Assembly: GCA_944990035.1 (NCBI GenBank)
Contig: CALYLX010000035.1
Span: forward strand, 186,001-250,000
Origin: Clitopilus passeckerianus
Taxonomy: Eukaryota > Basidiomycota > Agaricomycetes > Agaricales > Entolomataceae
Direction of reading: 5' to 3'
Length of the DNA: 64,000 nt
This document shows positions 44,313 to 54,991 of this stretch, piece by piece (within the stretch, counting starts at the first letter, position 1; every line of letters begins with the position of its first letter). The translations under genes and the position numbers were made by a program. The notes under the pieces are model-generated. The model saw only the letters and a list, made by a program, of their open reading frames with translations. It had not been told where the DNA came from and made no database searches.

Positions 44313-45141
44313 CTAAATCTTTCCAATTAGCAAGTTACCAAACATCTCCCTGGCAGTAATAACTGCAGTTCGAATGAAGGTGGGGACATCAAGCGTCGAG
44401 CTGAGGGTATCCAACAATCCGAAGGGAAGCATCAATGGGATCCAGCCTGCCAAAGGACGGTGAGTCATGAAACAACATAGAACAAGAGATGCGTTGACAT
44501 ACCCCGAGCATATTCCAATGCCCAGCAGCCCTCATGCATCTTGTACTGCTTGGCGGAGAATCGCGGCAAATGGTGAACGGTACCAGGAGTGTACCTCTCC
44601 ATCTCGAGCGCACCAGGAGCAAAAGCCCACTGCTCGCCAACCAGGATGTTGAAGTAGTCATCAGCGGTATGTAGACCGGTGTGGCCTTCCGTGCCGAGAG
44701 GGGTTCCGAAGATAATGAGGTATTCCGTGATGGAAGCGTGGATGATGTACATGGCACCCATTGCGCCACCTGCGTTGTTCAGCATCCATTCGGAGGAGTC
44801 TGGGTTGAGTTTGATAATATTCTTGGGGTATTTGGCGTGCAGTTCCGTGACAATATGGTCAATCATGCCCGAAGTGTTGTTCGGTGACGAAGCAATAGCG
44901 TCTTGCGCAAGTTGGTGCAGGTATTCGGGTTCGAACACGTACCACCGGTGCTGAAAAAGCGTTCATAACAGTTGTCCAATTAGAAGAGGCGTAGTCTTAC
45001 CTTTATTGTGTCAAGGAATCCAGCAACAGCGGCAAATATTCCGAGAACGAAGAAGCGGACAATCCATTTGCGAATGCAGCCTTGGAAGCAACTGCCCTCC
45101 GCCGCTGATTTGGGTTTTGAAGACTTTTTGTTCGTTGGCAT
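44313..45141 (-). CDS. ERG2: C-8 sterol isomerase (ERG2, sigma-1 receptor family)
   Basis: Moves the sterol double bond from C8 to C7 in ergosterol synthesis, in the ER. Exons are 45141-45001, 44950-44503 and 44446-44313; 240 aa, close to the family norm. Residues 1-27 are Lys/Ser-rich, then [18 protein letters not shown] is the membrane anchor. The core reads [76 protein letters not shown], then [20 protein letters not shown] across the last splice. The conserved HxG-x-H-x-A/DD/Y and E residues at the ligand pocket are present. It is single copy here, with no biosynthetic partners nearby; position seems unrelated to neighbours. High confidence from end-to-end resemblance. Confidence 0.96.
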
Positions 45142-45508
45142 TGTGCGAGCCGTAAGTGGGGTCGCTCAGAGGTTGGCGGTATAAAAGCAAGCAACGCTGG
45201 CAGAGTGTCGTACGACTCAACTTTTTCGCCCATATTTCTTTCGGCGCGCGATCACGTGGCTCATGTTAAGCGACGCCGGTCTTGGCAAAATATTCGACTC
45301 GCGAATCGCGACGCGTTTTTGGCTGAGATTCTACATAGGATGCCAACTCGGCGCCCGGCGAGCTCAAATTGAGCCAATCAAGATAAGAAAAGTCGTTCGA
45401 TAGCAAATATCGTACAGTCCGGGATATGTTACATGTATTGCCAAGTCGTTCCATTTTCCTACAATTTAATGAATCCATCATCCGCAGGAGACCATCCAAT
45501 CAAGCTCT
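45142..45508. other. Intergenic, ERG2 promoter and acyltransferase 3' flank
   Basis: 367 nt, no gene recognised. It should hold the ERG2 promoter. It contains a CACGTGGC string near 45253 ('gatcacgtggctc'), a possible E-box-like site, by sequence only. Confidence 0.4.
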
Positions 45509-47137
45509 TCATGTTGCTTCGTCCTCGACCTGGAGGCCCTGAGCCTTGAGCTTGGCAATGGCCTCAACAAGCAGGTCGGCTCTTTCCCTGCTGATCGAAA
45601 CATCCAGAACAACGCTTCCGTCAGGCAAACGTCCCGAGATGAAGATGGCGTTCGTCATGAGAACATCATTGGGAGTCAGTTGGTAACGATACCCGCACAG
45701 TGTCGTACCGGATCCTTGAGTGATTGTGGGAGTCCAATCTGCTTCAAGGATTCTTGAGGCAGAGACGTTCGACACCAGCAGCGTCTCGTTGGCCTCGACG
45801 TTCACTGGGAACGGGTAGCTTCCATGCAGAACCTTGTGCGATTTGAGGACGTGTTCAATTGAGAGCTTACGTCTGGCTGTTGCAAGCATACTGGCAAGAG
45901 AAGATACTGTGTATCCGTTGATGATGGTATGAACCGACATGGCGGGATATGGGAGGGGTGTGAACAAGTTGTGGATATACGAATCGAAATCATAGTCTTC
46001 GGTAGCTTCCGCTGTATCCGGGAACTCAAGCAGATGGCGGAAGGAGGCAAGGTTCGAGCATTGAATAGTCGCATTCAGAGGTGTCCCTTGAGAATAGATA
46101 GCCTACAGGAGCTTCCGTTAGTCAAAGTTAATATCGAGTAGAGAATGCGACAGACTTTGATTATCCATGCTAGCAAGATGTCTCCAGTGGACACGTCCAC
46201 TTTTTCCCCATCGAAGGCCAATTTCTTGAGTTCCTCACGGACGCTGTTCACCAGGTAAACCAGCAGGTCTTTCTCAAGCAGAATGATCCTCCGATCGGCG
46301 CCATTCCACCACTTCTCCTTCGCATGCCATGCAAGGTGTTTAATAATATTCGCAGGTCCCATCGCCGTGTATCCCTTGTATTCTTTGACCTCTGGATCCT
46401 CGACTGCTTCTGTTTCCGCCCTATGACGTTTGTTGGCCTGGAGGACTTCCTCGACAGGGTTCGAGTGAAAGCCGCTAGCAGGTAGGGGAGGGACTTCCCA
46501 TTCCTGGCCATGCAGCTCTGCCATAACAGCGCGAACGACGAGAGCTGCACCAACGCCGTCAAAGATACCATGGGAGCGGGCGAATCCTATACAGGTATAG
46601 GTTTTGCCGCCACTGGCAGGGTCGGCGGGAAGGTGGGTGATGTGCCAGCAGGTCAAGGGATGACCGGTTGCTTCCCAATCGGTGTACTGGCGGGGAGTCT
46701 TGTCCTCAATGAAGAGAGAATGGGGCAGGGAACGTGTCAAGGTTGGCAGAGGTGTCTCAAGGTAATGGGACAGAGGATGCTCTCCTCTGGCGGTTGTGAT
46801 CTTGAATAAATCGTAATCGCTGGGGAGAATCGCTGCGAGGGGCACTCGAATTCTCCATTCGTTTTTCTGTAAAGCCATCAGAACTGGATGGATTCCAGGT
46901 GTCATGAGGACCTACCCCGTCGTAATCCTGAACAGAATAGAGCCTTCCGGCTAAGACTCGCCATTTGGACATGACATTGGTGAGCGCTCTGGACAGCTTA
47001 GAAGCATCGATGGAGCCCTCCACAAGCCAGCCGGTCAGGAAAGTTGTCGATTCGAATAGTTGGTCGAAACAAGTGAGAGGATATGAAGAGTAAGTATCTC
47101 CTTCCAATGGGACTGGATTAAGAGTTTCTGCGTCCAT
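45509..47137 (-). CDS. BAHD-like acyltransferase (chloramphenicol acetyltransferase fold)
   Basis: Exons are 47137-46916, 46866-46156 and 46102-45509; 508 aa in frame. The N-terminus MDAETLNPVPLEGDTYSSYP, LTCFDQLFESTTFLTGWLVE and ALTNVMSKWRVLAGRL are typical of fungal transferase-family enzymes. The catalytic HxxxD lies in FARSHGIFDGVGAA (His about 173, Asp about 177). The second half has GEKVDVSTGDILLAWIIK, then after the splice QCSNLASFRHLLEF, and SRILEADWTPTITQGSGTT where a DFGWG-like structural motif would sit. Such enzymes move acyl groups from CoA thioesters to hydroxyls or amines of secondary metabolites. The second donor is GTCTGT, less usual but required by frame. It is head-to-head with 7-TM gene A, with 551 nt between starts. 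Confidence 0.82.
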
Positions 47138-47688
47138 CCTTTGCGGGTATTACTGGTAGCACCACTCTGTGAGATGTTGTCGTCGTTGGAAACGCCCGTG
47201 AGGGTATCTGGGAAAGCTGCAAGTCGCAATGACCCTTAGTGGCGTCGAGCGCCAATATGAAGGCCGCCATTCCTCCCGATGTGATCACGAGGCGCACCTC
47301 ACGGGGTCCGGAAACCGCATTCAAATAGAAAGTCGATCGGCTGCTATCTTTTCCTCCCCATACCGGTAAACATGTTACCGAAAGGTCCTTGGACACGAAA
47401 TGCACGATATTCTCGTAGCGTCGTCGTCTCCAGAGTTCAGAGTCGACTTTGACTTTGAGAAGCTATTGATTATATAAGAAACTCGGCACCCTCCGTTCAA
47501 TTCAAAACTGCGACTGACGGTGTGGCGTTCAAGATTGGACCCTGCGGATGTATCTACTATACTAGTCCATACGTATGAGAATCCCACAGCGCCGAAACCC
47601 TGAACGGATGATCTATATATGATACTTCAGACTGACGAAGCCAGTTGCTTAGCATGACTAAAGTCTTCATCTAATTATCACCTCGAGC
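47138..47688. promoter_or_regulatory. Divergent promoter region, acyltransferase and 7-TM gene A
   Basis: 551 nt between two divergent start codons; it presumably serves both genes. No operator was recognised. Confidence 0.4.
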
Positions 47689-49005
47689 ATGGGGTCGGAG
47701 GAGCGGCCATTTTTTCCAGAGGTCTCTGGCCCGGGCTTAGCTGGAAGCGTAGCAATCGACTTCATAGTATATGGTATGAGTGGTATTGGTGGTCCTTTGT
47801 TTAATGCACTCTGACGTTTGTGAAGGAACCCATATTGCTCTTTTCGCGCTGTCCACAGCTTCTCTCCGGTACGTGATAGAAACCTCAACTCCCCTCGGGA
47901 GGTGTATTAACAATCTTGACCCAGCCGTCACTTGTGGGGCAATGACCGCAAACTTCCCTGCATTGCACTATTCATGGCCACCTTTCTCAGTTTCTCGACC
48001 GCGACGCTCTACATTGCTGCGAGGATCTATACCCTACACGTCGTTTTCCAGACGGTTCTCATCAGGGATGCTGTAAGATTAGAAAGGCTTCCGAAACTCA
48101 TTGACGCTCGCGCTGTTCTGCCCAATGCCATGGTGGTCTGGGCATTCGTAACTCAAGTGCGTTCGCCTACCAGTCCTACAGTGATCAAGGTCTCCTGCTA
48201 ATTGCGTACTTTTAGCCAATCATCAATGACACCGTCGTAGTATGGAGAGCATGGGTGCTCTACCCTCGCAAGCGCTGGATCATGGGTGTACCGATCCTGT
48301 TTCTGTTGTGCACAATCGGTAAGGCATGCCACCGTCTTCTTATCCCTGCTTATTTGTCAACAGGGACATCCCTCTATTTTTTCTGTAGCGTCGCTACTGC
48401 TTCAGGATTCGTAGCTCTGATACGAGCTACCAGGATCACACATCCATTTGCCGTAGCGGTCTCGTTTTCTATCGCAACGAATATAATTGCGACATTCCTT
48501 ATTGCCTGTAAGCTATGGTGTGCCTCCCGGTTGATTTGAAGTCATTTATGTTGCAACTGACACCATTCATTCCCCAGGGCTTCTCATCGGGCTTCTCAGC
48601 AGTTTGTTTTCCGTACTTCTGGTACGACCTCGGCGCTACATTGGATTCTTTTTGTCCTCGTCGAATCTGGAGTCGTCTACTGCGTTCTTCAGGTGTGAGC
48701 CACTCTCGAGCATAAAGATTACTAGAAACTCAACCTTGCCTGAAAAGCTTGGATATCTCGCAATGAATCTTGCTATATATCGTCTGGTTGAGCTCCGATC
48801 ATTTTACCTGGCGTTCCAGAGCTTCATAGGAGTGACTTCGGTGAGTTCCTCTGCAGGCTCGTACACTGGTTTCTGGCTAATTCACAAGCGGTAGCAAATA
48901 TATCCTGCGCTTGTCGTTTGTTTGGTCCATTACCACCCTAGCGCGATCGAAATGCATTCCTCTGGGTCCCAAGAATCTCAACTGTCCACGCCCACACTCC
49001 GTTGA
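47689..49005 (+). CDS. 7-TM membrane protein, array copy A
   Basis: ATG 47689 begins MGSEERPFFPEVSGPGLAGS; the spliced exons read VAIDFIVYG, THIALFALSTASLR, RHLWGNDRKLPCIALFM, ATFLSFSTATLYIAARIY, MVVWAFVTQ, PIINDTVVVWRAWVLYPRKR, FLLCTI, GTSLYFFCSVATASGF and SFSIATNIIATFLIACKLW. Then come ASHRASQQFVFRTSGTTSA, LVESGVVYCVLQ, LGYLAMNLAIYRLVELRS and QIYPALVVCLVHYHPSAIEM, ending at TGA 49005. Seven hydrophobic segments can be counted. The VVWRAWVL.P and LVESG.(V/I)YC..Q motifs mark a widespread but uncharacterised Agaricomycete 7-TM family. Exon order and splice phases match the other copies. Function (receptor, channel or other) is unknown. No lesion was found. Confidence 0.75.
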
Positions 49006-50618
49006 CCGTGATTTCAAGTCAGCTAGCCTTCGAAACAGTCGATTCCACTCAATGAGCCTCCAGACGGCCTTTCATAGGTATCTGGAAGCCATATAATCCA
49101 AATGGCACTGCTTAATCCAACCTCAGACACGAAACGTTAGAGCAGACCAACTACTCGAAGCACACTCCGGCTCCATAATGAAGGGCTGGGCTTTTTTGAG
49201 TGCCACACCAAGGGCCCTTCCGAATTTTGATTCAGCTTCTTTCACCAATTTATACTAGACCTTTCTTCTCGACGCGTACATGTTATTGATATATCTCTGA
49301 TGGTACATATCTAAACGTCTTTGCTCACATAACACTTTAGAGTGAAAGTTCACGGTGTCTGGCGAGTATTCGACACAGTTCTGTAAGGCCAAGAGACTGG
49401 CAGAAATCTACTTGGGAGTGACCATTCAGGAGCTAATACTGTAATGCTCGTGGGCACATTCATCGAAGAAATGGGTCACTAGGCCACCGCAACGGGTTGC
49501 GCCACTCTGAATGCCCAGCCACTGGCAGGACTGAGGCGATGCAAACGGCAGATCAAAACCAGTGGGAGGATATGAAAGAGTAAGTCCTTCTCCACAATCA
49601 GCACATAAATTATCGTCCTTTCAAGGTACCGCACAAGCCAGTCGGCACAGTATCTACCCCAGAAGAGAATTTCGACGAGCAAGTTTTAGCCATCCTGAGC
49701 TGTTTACTTTAGCTGATTTTCGTACGTAGGTGTCCTGGCGTGCAGGTATTGTGGCCCTTGCTGTATTATAATCCTTATGGAGTCACGAGTGTTGAATACT
49801 ACTCTGACATTCAGGATCCTTGAACGCCTTCAAATAGCCAAATGTCACTATATGAACTTGAAGTTCTGAATAACGTTGGCCTTTTGTCCTTGCGTATCGG
49901 GCTACCGCGGCGGTACTGCTATGTACATTTTAAGTACCCTTAGTATCCGTGATTTACAAACGATCGGTATATCCTGTAAATCCAGAATAGTGCCAAGGGG
50001 TGCCGGAGTGGTGCCAACAAGGGCTTTCGAAACTCGACATTGAGGCGTTTAGATCATGCCGGATCCGGTGGCCTTGCAGCAAGGGGCCTGCCGCCTGCCT
50101 GATCTGATCTGGCTAGCATGTTTTCCGCGCCAGATTTTCCCATCAATTCATTGCCTTTTTCGGTAATGACTTCCAATAAAATGTCCAAATCTCCCATTAA
50201 TTTGTGCTCCTACATAGTCCATATGACTGCAAATCGTTGGCATTATTATATTTGAGCGGAGCGGGAGCTTCAACTTGAGCGTTGTATCGTTGCCTTTCAT
50301 CCATTCGTCTCCTTAGGGCAGTCGCCTCCATGCGACATGTTTACCCAGGGCCTCGCAGCTCGCTTGAGTGTCGTCCATGCCAGATCCGGCAAAAAGGGGA
50401 TTTCGGACATTAAGATATCGGGATTCTCCGTTGGAAACTGAATCGACAACAGCTCAAGCTCACGCCGTGACGTGCTGTCCAAGCAACTGAATGTAAGTAC
50501 CTACGGAATCTTTAAAAACTCATAAATATGGACCCTGAAGAATACACTGTCTTAAACTGAAGATGCCGGGTACGTTGGTCAAACCTCCCGCCCGTCTCTT
50601 ACCTCGAGTTCCTCCAAT
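49006..50618. other. 1.6-kb gap with an acyltransferase-like remnant
   Basis: Between 7-TM copies A and B. Apart from the remnant at about 49510-49590 (listed separately) nothing is recognised. The last 100 nt should be the promoter of copy B. Confidence 0.4.
49510..49590 (-). pseudogene. Remnant resembling the N-terminus of the acyltransferase
   Basis: Read on the minus strand, the text YPPTGFDLPFASPQSCQWL parallels YPLTCFDQLFESTTFLTGWL of the acyltransferase at 47137, and the flanking DNA (GAGGATATGA then AGAGTAAGT on the plus strand) nearly repeats the acyltransferase coding segment around 47075. Only a short stretch is alike and no gene can be built from it. The match is by eye over about 20 codons, so it is weak. 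Confidence 0.35.
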
Positions 50619-51942
50619 ATGCAGCTGCCAGTAGAGGACCGGCCATTCTTTCGACAGGTGTCTAGCATCAATTTAACTCCTTGCGTGGCAATCGACTTCA
50701 TAGTATACGGTATGAACCATACCTTCGTCGCTCTAATTGAGTCTGATGCTTGCGAAGGGGCTCACATATCACTCTTCGTGCTGTCCACAGCCTCACTTCT
50801 GTACGCGATGGAAACTATGCCTTTCCTTGACTTGCTTATCGGTAATTCCTAGTCATCAATTACGGGACAAAGGCCGCAAGGTTCCCTCTATTGCGCTATT
50901 CGCAGTCACTTTCCTCAGTTTCTCGACAGCAACAATCTACGTTGTTACTAGAATATTCATGTTACGCTTGATCTTCAAAACAGTCTTTGCGAGCAGTGCT
51001 GAGCGGCCAGTTTTGGGAAAGTTTCCGGAACTTATTGACGATCGCATTGTGCTACTAAACACCATTGTCACTTGGACATTAATCACTCAAGTACGTCCCC
51101 TGACACGTTACTGTAGCCACGCCAGTTACTCATTAGATATTTCTAGCCTATTATCAATGATACGGTCGTTATATGGAGAGCATGGGCTCTCTTCCCCCGC
51201 AAGCGTTGGATCATGGCGGTCCCAATCCTGTTTCTACTGTGCACAATCGGTAAGGCCTGTGTCCAACATCCTTTAGGCTATCCTCAACTTTCCACCAGGC
51301 ACATCCCTCTCGTTTCTGTGGAGAATTTCTACTGTTTCGGGGTTCATTTCTCTCATTGAACAAGAAGCACACACGATCACCTACCCCTACGCCGCATCCC
51401 TCTCGTTCTCTCTTGCAACCAATGCAATCGCCACATCCCTCATTGGGTACAAGCTATGGTACGTCCACAATTCAAATGTGAAAGGATCTTAGTCGTAGCT
51501 AACGTCTTCTCTTCGTAGGACGTTTCGTAAGGCGTCTGAGCACTTGATACGTACTTCTTGGACGTCCTCACCACTACATCGGATTCTTGTCATTCTCATC
51601 GAATCTGGCCTCATTTACTTCATCTTCCAGGTTCAGAAATTCTTCTGAGCGCATAACTATATGACATTAACGTCTGGCTTTTATAGCTTGGCTTCCTCAT
51701 AATGAAATACGCTTTATATTCGAGGGCTGATGTCCGATGGCTCTTCCTGATAATCCAAAGTTTCATAGGAACAACCTCAGTGAGTCCTTGCAAGCCTTGA
51801 TGCTGGTTCTTGGCTGAATCTCGATCGGTAGCAAATATACCCCGCCCTCGTCGTCGTTTTGGTTCATTACCAACATCCAGCGCTCGAAATGTCTCATGCC
51901 CAAGGACCTGAGATTGAATTGTCCACGGCTCTCCATCAATGA
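50619..51942 (+). CDS. 7-TM membrane protein, array copy B
   Basis: ATG 50619 gives MQLPVEDRPFFRQVSSINLT, then PCVAIDFIVYG and, after splicing, AHISLFVLSTASLL. The large exon reads DKGRKVPSIALFAVTFLSFS, TATIYVVTRIFMLRLIFKTV and ELIDDRIVLLNTIVTWTLIT. Later exons read PIINDTVVIWRAWALFPRKR, GTSLSFLWRISTVSGFISLI, TYPYAASLSFSLATNAIATS, LIGYKLW, RILVILIESGLIYFIFQ, LGFLIMKYALYSRADVRW and QIYPALVVVLVHYQHPALEM, with TGA at 51942. Seven hydrophobic segments. Same family and exon layout as A, C, D and E. Functional role unknown. The 3' flank (to about 52276) resembles the flanks of copies C and E, showing that the duplicated unit reached past the stop codon. Confidence 0.75.
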
Positions 51943-52766
51943 GCGGTTTTGGCACCATTTCCGCCTTCGATTCGATCTTGAGGAGCTTCTTCGGGCCAAC
52001 GCCGTCGTGCTTCATTCGGGAGATACAGGAGGACTTTCGATGGTCCTCATAACCTACACGAATTTGCTCGCTCGCAATGACGACGCAATAGCAGCTCAAA
52101 TAGGGAAACCAATCATGAAAGGACCTCCAGACTGTATCGTCGCCTCGATCCTCGAAGGAGTTCCCAAGTGCTATCCTCACACCTCCCATCTTCTTGGTTT
52201 GGTCAGCTTGGTTGCGAATTGTACCTTTGTATGGGAGTACATGTCTTTAATGATCAATGAATCACATAACATTTAGAGCAAAGTTCACAGTGCCTGGCGA
52301 GCATCTTCAGTCGACACAGTTCCGCACGGCCAAGCGAAAGCGAGTGTCATTTCTCCCAGTATGATCACGAACGTACTTCACAGGGTCTGGTGACCACCAA
52401 ACTCCTCAGCCTGCTGTCCTCTTTCCCTCCGTATTTACCACCCTCGGTCCGAAATTGTGATTCTGTCTACAAGAATGCTACCAAAAGGGTTCTCCATGAG
52501 AAGCATCAACTTGAAGTTGTCGTCGTCATTGCCAAACTTGGCCGCCATATACAAGAAATTGGCATCATTCTCCGTGGAAACAATTCAAGCCGCCTTCTGC
52601 GGCGATGTGTTGCCAGTGGACGAGCAATTGAAGTGTCTACATAATCGTTATCTCACGACATAGAGCCCTGAAATGTGCCTGGAGCATACTCCAGTCTTGT
52701 TTTAAACCCGGGTGCTAGGATGAACAAAGGTTTCGTCTGCCTCTCTCGTCTCGGAGTTCTCCCAAC
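51943..52766. other. Intergenic between 7-TM copies B and C
   Basis: 828 nt. The first 330 nt carry a stretch similar to the 3' flanks of copies C and E. The remainder shows no gene; the end is the promoter of copy C. Confidence 0.4.
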
Positions 52767-54097
52767 ATGCAGCTGGAGCACCAGCCATCATATTTTCAAG
52801 AGGTTTCTGGCCCCAGCCTAACACCTTGCGCGGCAGTCGACTTCATAGTATACGGTATGAATCAAAGCTTTGCTGATTAATCGAGCCTGACCCAAGAAGG
52901 CGCCCACATAACACTTTTCGTGCTATCCACTGTTTCCCTTCGGTATGTGATATATATATATAAAAGATCATACATTCCTTTCGTCCAGCTGCTTATCTGT
53001 AATTGATAGCCGTCAGCTACGGAGCAAAGGCCGCAAGCTTCCCCTTATTGGATTGTTCACAGGTACAATTCTCAGTTTCTCGACAGCGACACTCTACATC
53101 GCTGCTCGGATTTGTATGGTGCACCTGATCTTCAAAACAGCCTTCAGGACCGATGCTGAGCGACCTGTTTTGGGAAAGCCTCCTGACGTTATTGATGATG
53201 GCATTGTATCGCTCAATGCCATTGTCACTTGGACGTTAATCACCCAAGTATGTCCCCTTACTGTAGGCAACGCGACTTACTCATTTGGGCATAGCCTATC
53301 ATCAACGATACGATCGTTATATGGAGAGCGTGGGTACTCTTCCCTCGCAGGCGTTGGGTCATGGCGGTACCGATTGTATTCCTATTGTGCACAATTGGTA
53401 ATGCCTCTCATCAACGTCCTGTAATATACCCTCAGCCTCTTCCCAATAGGCACATCCCTCTCCTTTTTATCCAAAGTCTCCACTGTTTCGGGATTTGTCT
53501 CTCTCATGCAAGCAACGATGATTACACACCCATATGCCGCATCCCTCTCGTTCTCTCTTGCAACGAATGCAATCGCCACATTCCTCATTGGGTACAAGTT
53601 ATGGTGCGTCCACGAACTGAATTTGAAAGTATTTGAGCTGCAGCTAACGTCATATCACTTCTTGAGGGTATATCGTAAGGCTTCTCAGCACTTGGCGTTC
53701 CGTACTCCTGGGACAACCTCGCCACCACATCGGATTCTTGTCATTCTTGTTGAGTCTGGAGTCATTTACTTGATCTTTCAGGTTCGAAATTAGTCCGGGC
53801 GCATGATTATCTGACATGAACATCTGGTTTTTAAAGCTCAGCTACCTTATCGCGAACTTTGCAGTATATTCGATGGCTGATATCCGATGGCTTTTCCTGA
53901 TAGTCCAAAGTTTCATAGGTACAACTTCAGTGAGTTCCTCTGTGAGCCTTTATGCTCTTTCTTGGCTGAATCTCGATCGGTACTAGCAAATATACCCTGC
54001 CCTTGTTGTCGTTTTAGTCAATTACCGCCATCCAGCGCTTGAAATGCCTCATGCCCAAGGACCTCAGAGTCAATTCTCCACGGCTCTCCATCAGTAA
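52767..54097 (+). CDS. 7-TM membrane protein, array copy C
   Basis: ATG 52767 begins MQLEHQPSYFQEVSGPSLTP, then CAAVDFIVYG and AHITLFVLSTVSLR. Further exons read SKGRKLPLIGLFTGTILSFS, TATLYIAARICMVHLIFKTA, AERPVLGKPPDVIDDGIVSL, PIINDTIVIWRAWVLFPRRR, GTSLSFLSKVSTVSGFVSLM, ITHPYAASLSFSLATNAIAT, VYRKASQHLAFRTPGTTSPP, LVESGVIYLIFQ, LSYLIANFAVYSMADIRW and QIYPALVVVLVNYRHPALEM, with TAA at 54097. It is closest to copy B (many identical blocks such as IVTWTLITQ and ASLSFSLATNAIAT), so B and C are probably the most recent duplicates. No lesion was found. Confidence 0.75.
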
Positions 54098-54991
54098 TCG
54101 AATTTTGGTACCATTTAGCGTTCGAGTCCGGCCGAGGACCTCCCCCGGCTCAACGTACACCTAGACTTTCAGTTGCTCTCAGGCTCATACGAAACCAATC
54201 ACGAAAGGACCTCCGGACTTCATCGTCCCTTCGATCCTCGACGGACTTCTGGAGCTCTATCCTCGCACTTCTCGCCTTCTTGGTTTGCTCAGCATGGTTG
54301 CGTATGGTATTTTTGTATAGGAGTGCATGTCTTTATTGATAAATGAATGTGAACATTCCAGGCATCGAACGATACGTCTACCTTATCTTGTGAGTTCGTC
54401 AATCCATTGCATTTGGGACCCTCGTTTGATCCTACCAGAGGCTGAGTACTGAGTCTCAGGTTATTGAGCCGCGCTGATCTCAGGTTGCGCCACCACAAAC
54501 TTACCGCATAGTGTGTTCAAAGCCAAAAGAAGACCTATCATCGTCTTCCTAGCCCACGTGTACCGCATTCGACTTGTTAGGACACTCCCTCTGACTGTGT
54601 CCGATGGCAGCGGCGCACTGACTCCACCTGTCACGTCGTTGAGGCTTCGTCGAGGCTGTGCACTGACCTGCAACCTCTCCAAATCGTCAACCAGAGCTTC
54701 CGGTATCATGTCTCTTCTTGATAGAAAATAGCTTGCAATCTATCCCCGTGCTCTGGCAGCTTCTTTGTTGTCATAGCCAACGAAGCGGCTCAGCAAAGGT
54801 TCTGTTGAGCTACGCTGAGGCGACAACCCATGTGTACAGCCCTCCTGGAGTATATTAAATGGCTTCCAAGACCCTGTCCGTAAGTAGCTATGCCGCTGAT
54901 AGAGTGAAGACCCTGAGCCGGGGTAGGCTTAAGAAGCTGTAGAGACACTCCGATACACGTTTCTCCCAGCGCCCACCTCAAACCTCATCTC
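54098..54991. other. Intergenic between 7-TM copies C and D
   Basis: 894 nt. The first 230 nt resemble the B and E 3' flanks. A minus ORF (54709-54461, MIPEALVDDLERLQVSA...) shows no family resemblance and is not called. The end is the promoter of copy D. Confidence 0.4.

Noticed and set aside
51620..52189. Minus-strand 189-codon frame opposite copy B, mirrored near copy E
   Set aside because: It is antisense to conserved coding exons of the 7-TM genes; similarity between copies follows from the sense strand.
51896..52276. 127-codon frame overlapping the end of 7-TM copy B, with a counterpart at 62712-62335 in copy E
   Set aside because: By my hand comparison of B and E the changes fall mostly at first codon positions of this frame rather than third, and copy C does not keep the frame over its full length. 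Shared descent explains the similarity better than coding.
54461..54709. Minus 82-codon frame MIPEALVDDLERLQ... between 7-TM copies C and D
   Set aside because: It looks protein-like in part but has no recognised homologue, no clear gene partners and lies in duplicated flanking DNA.
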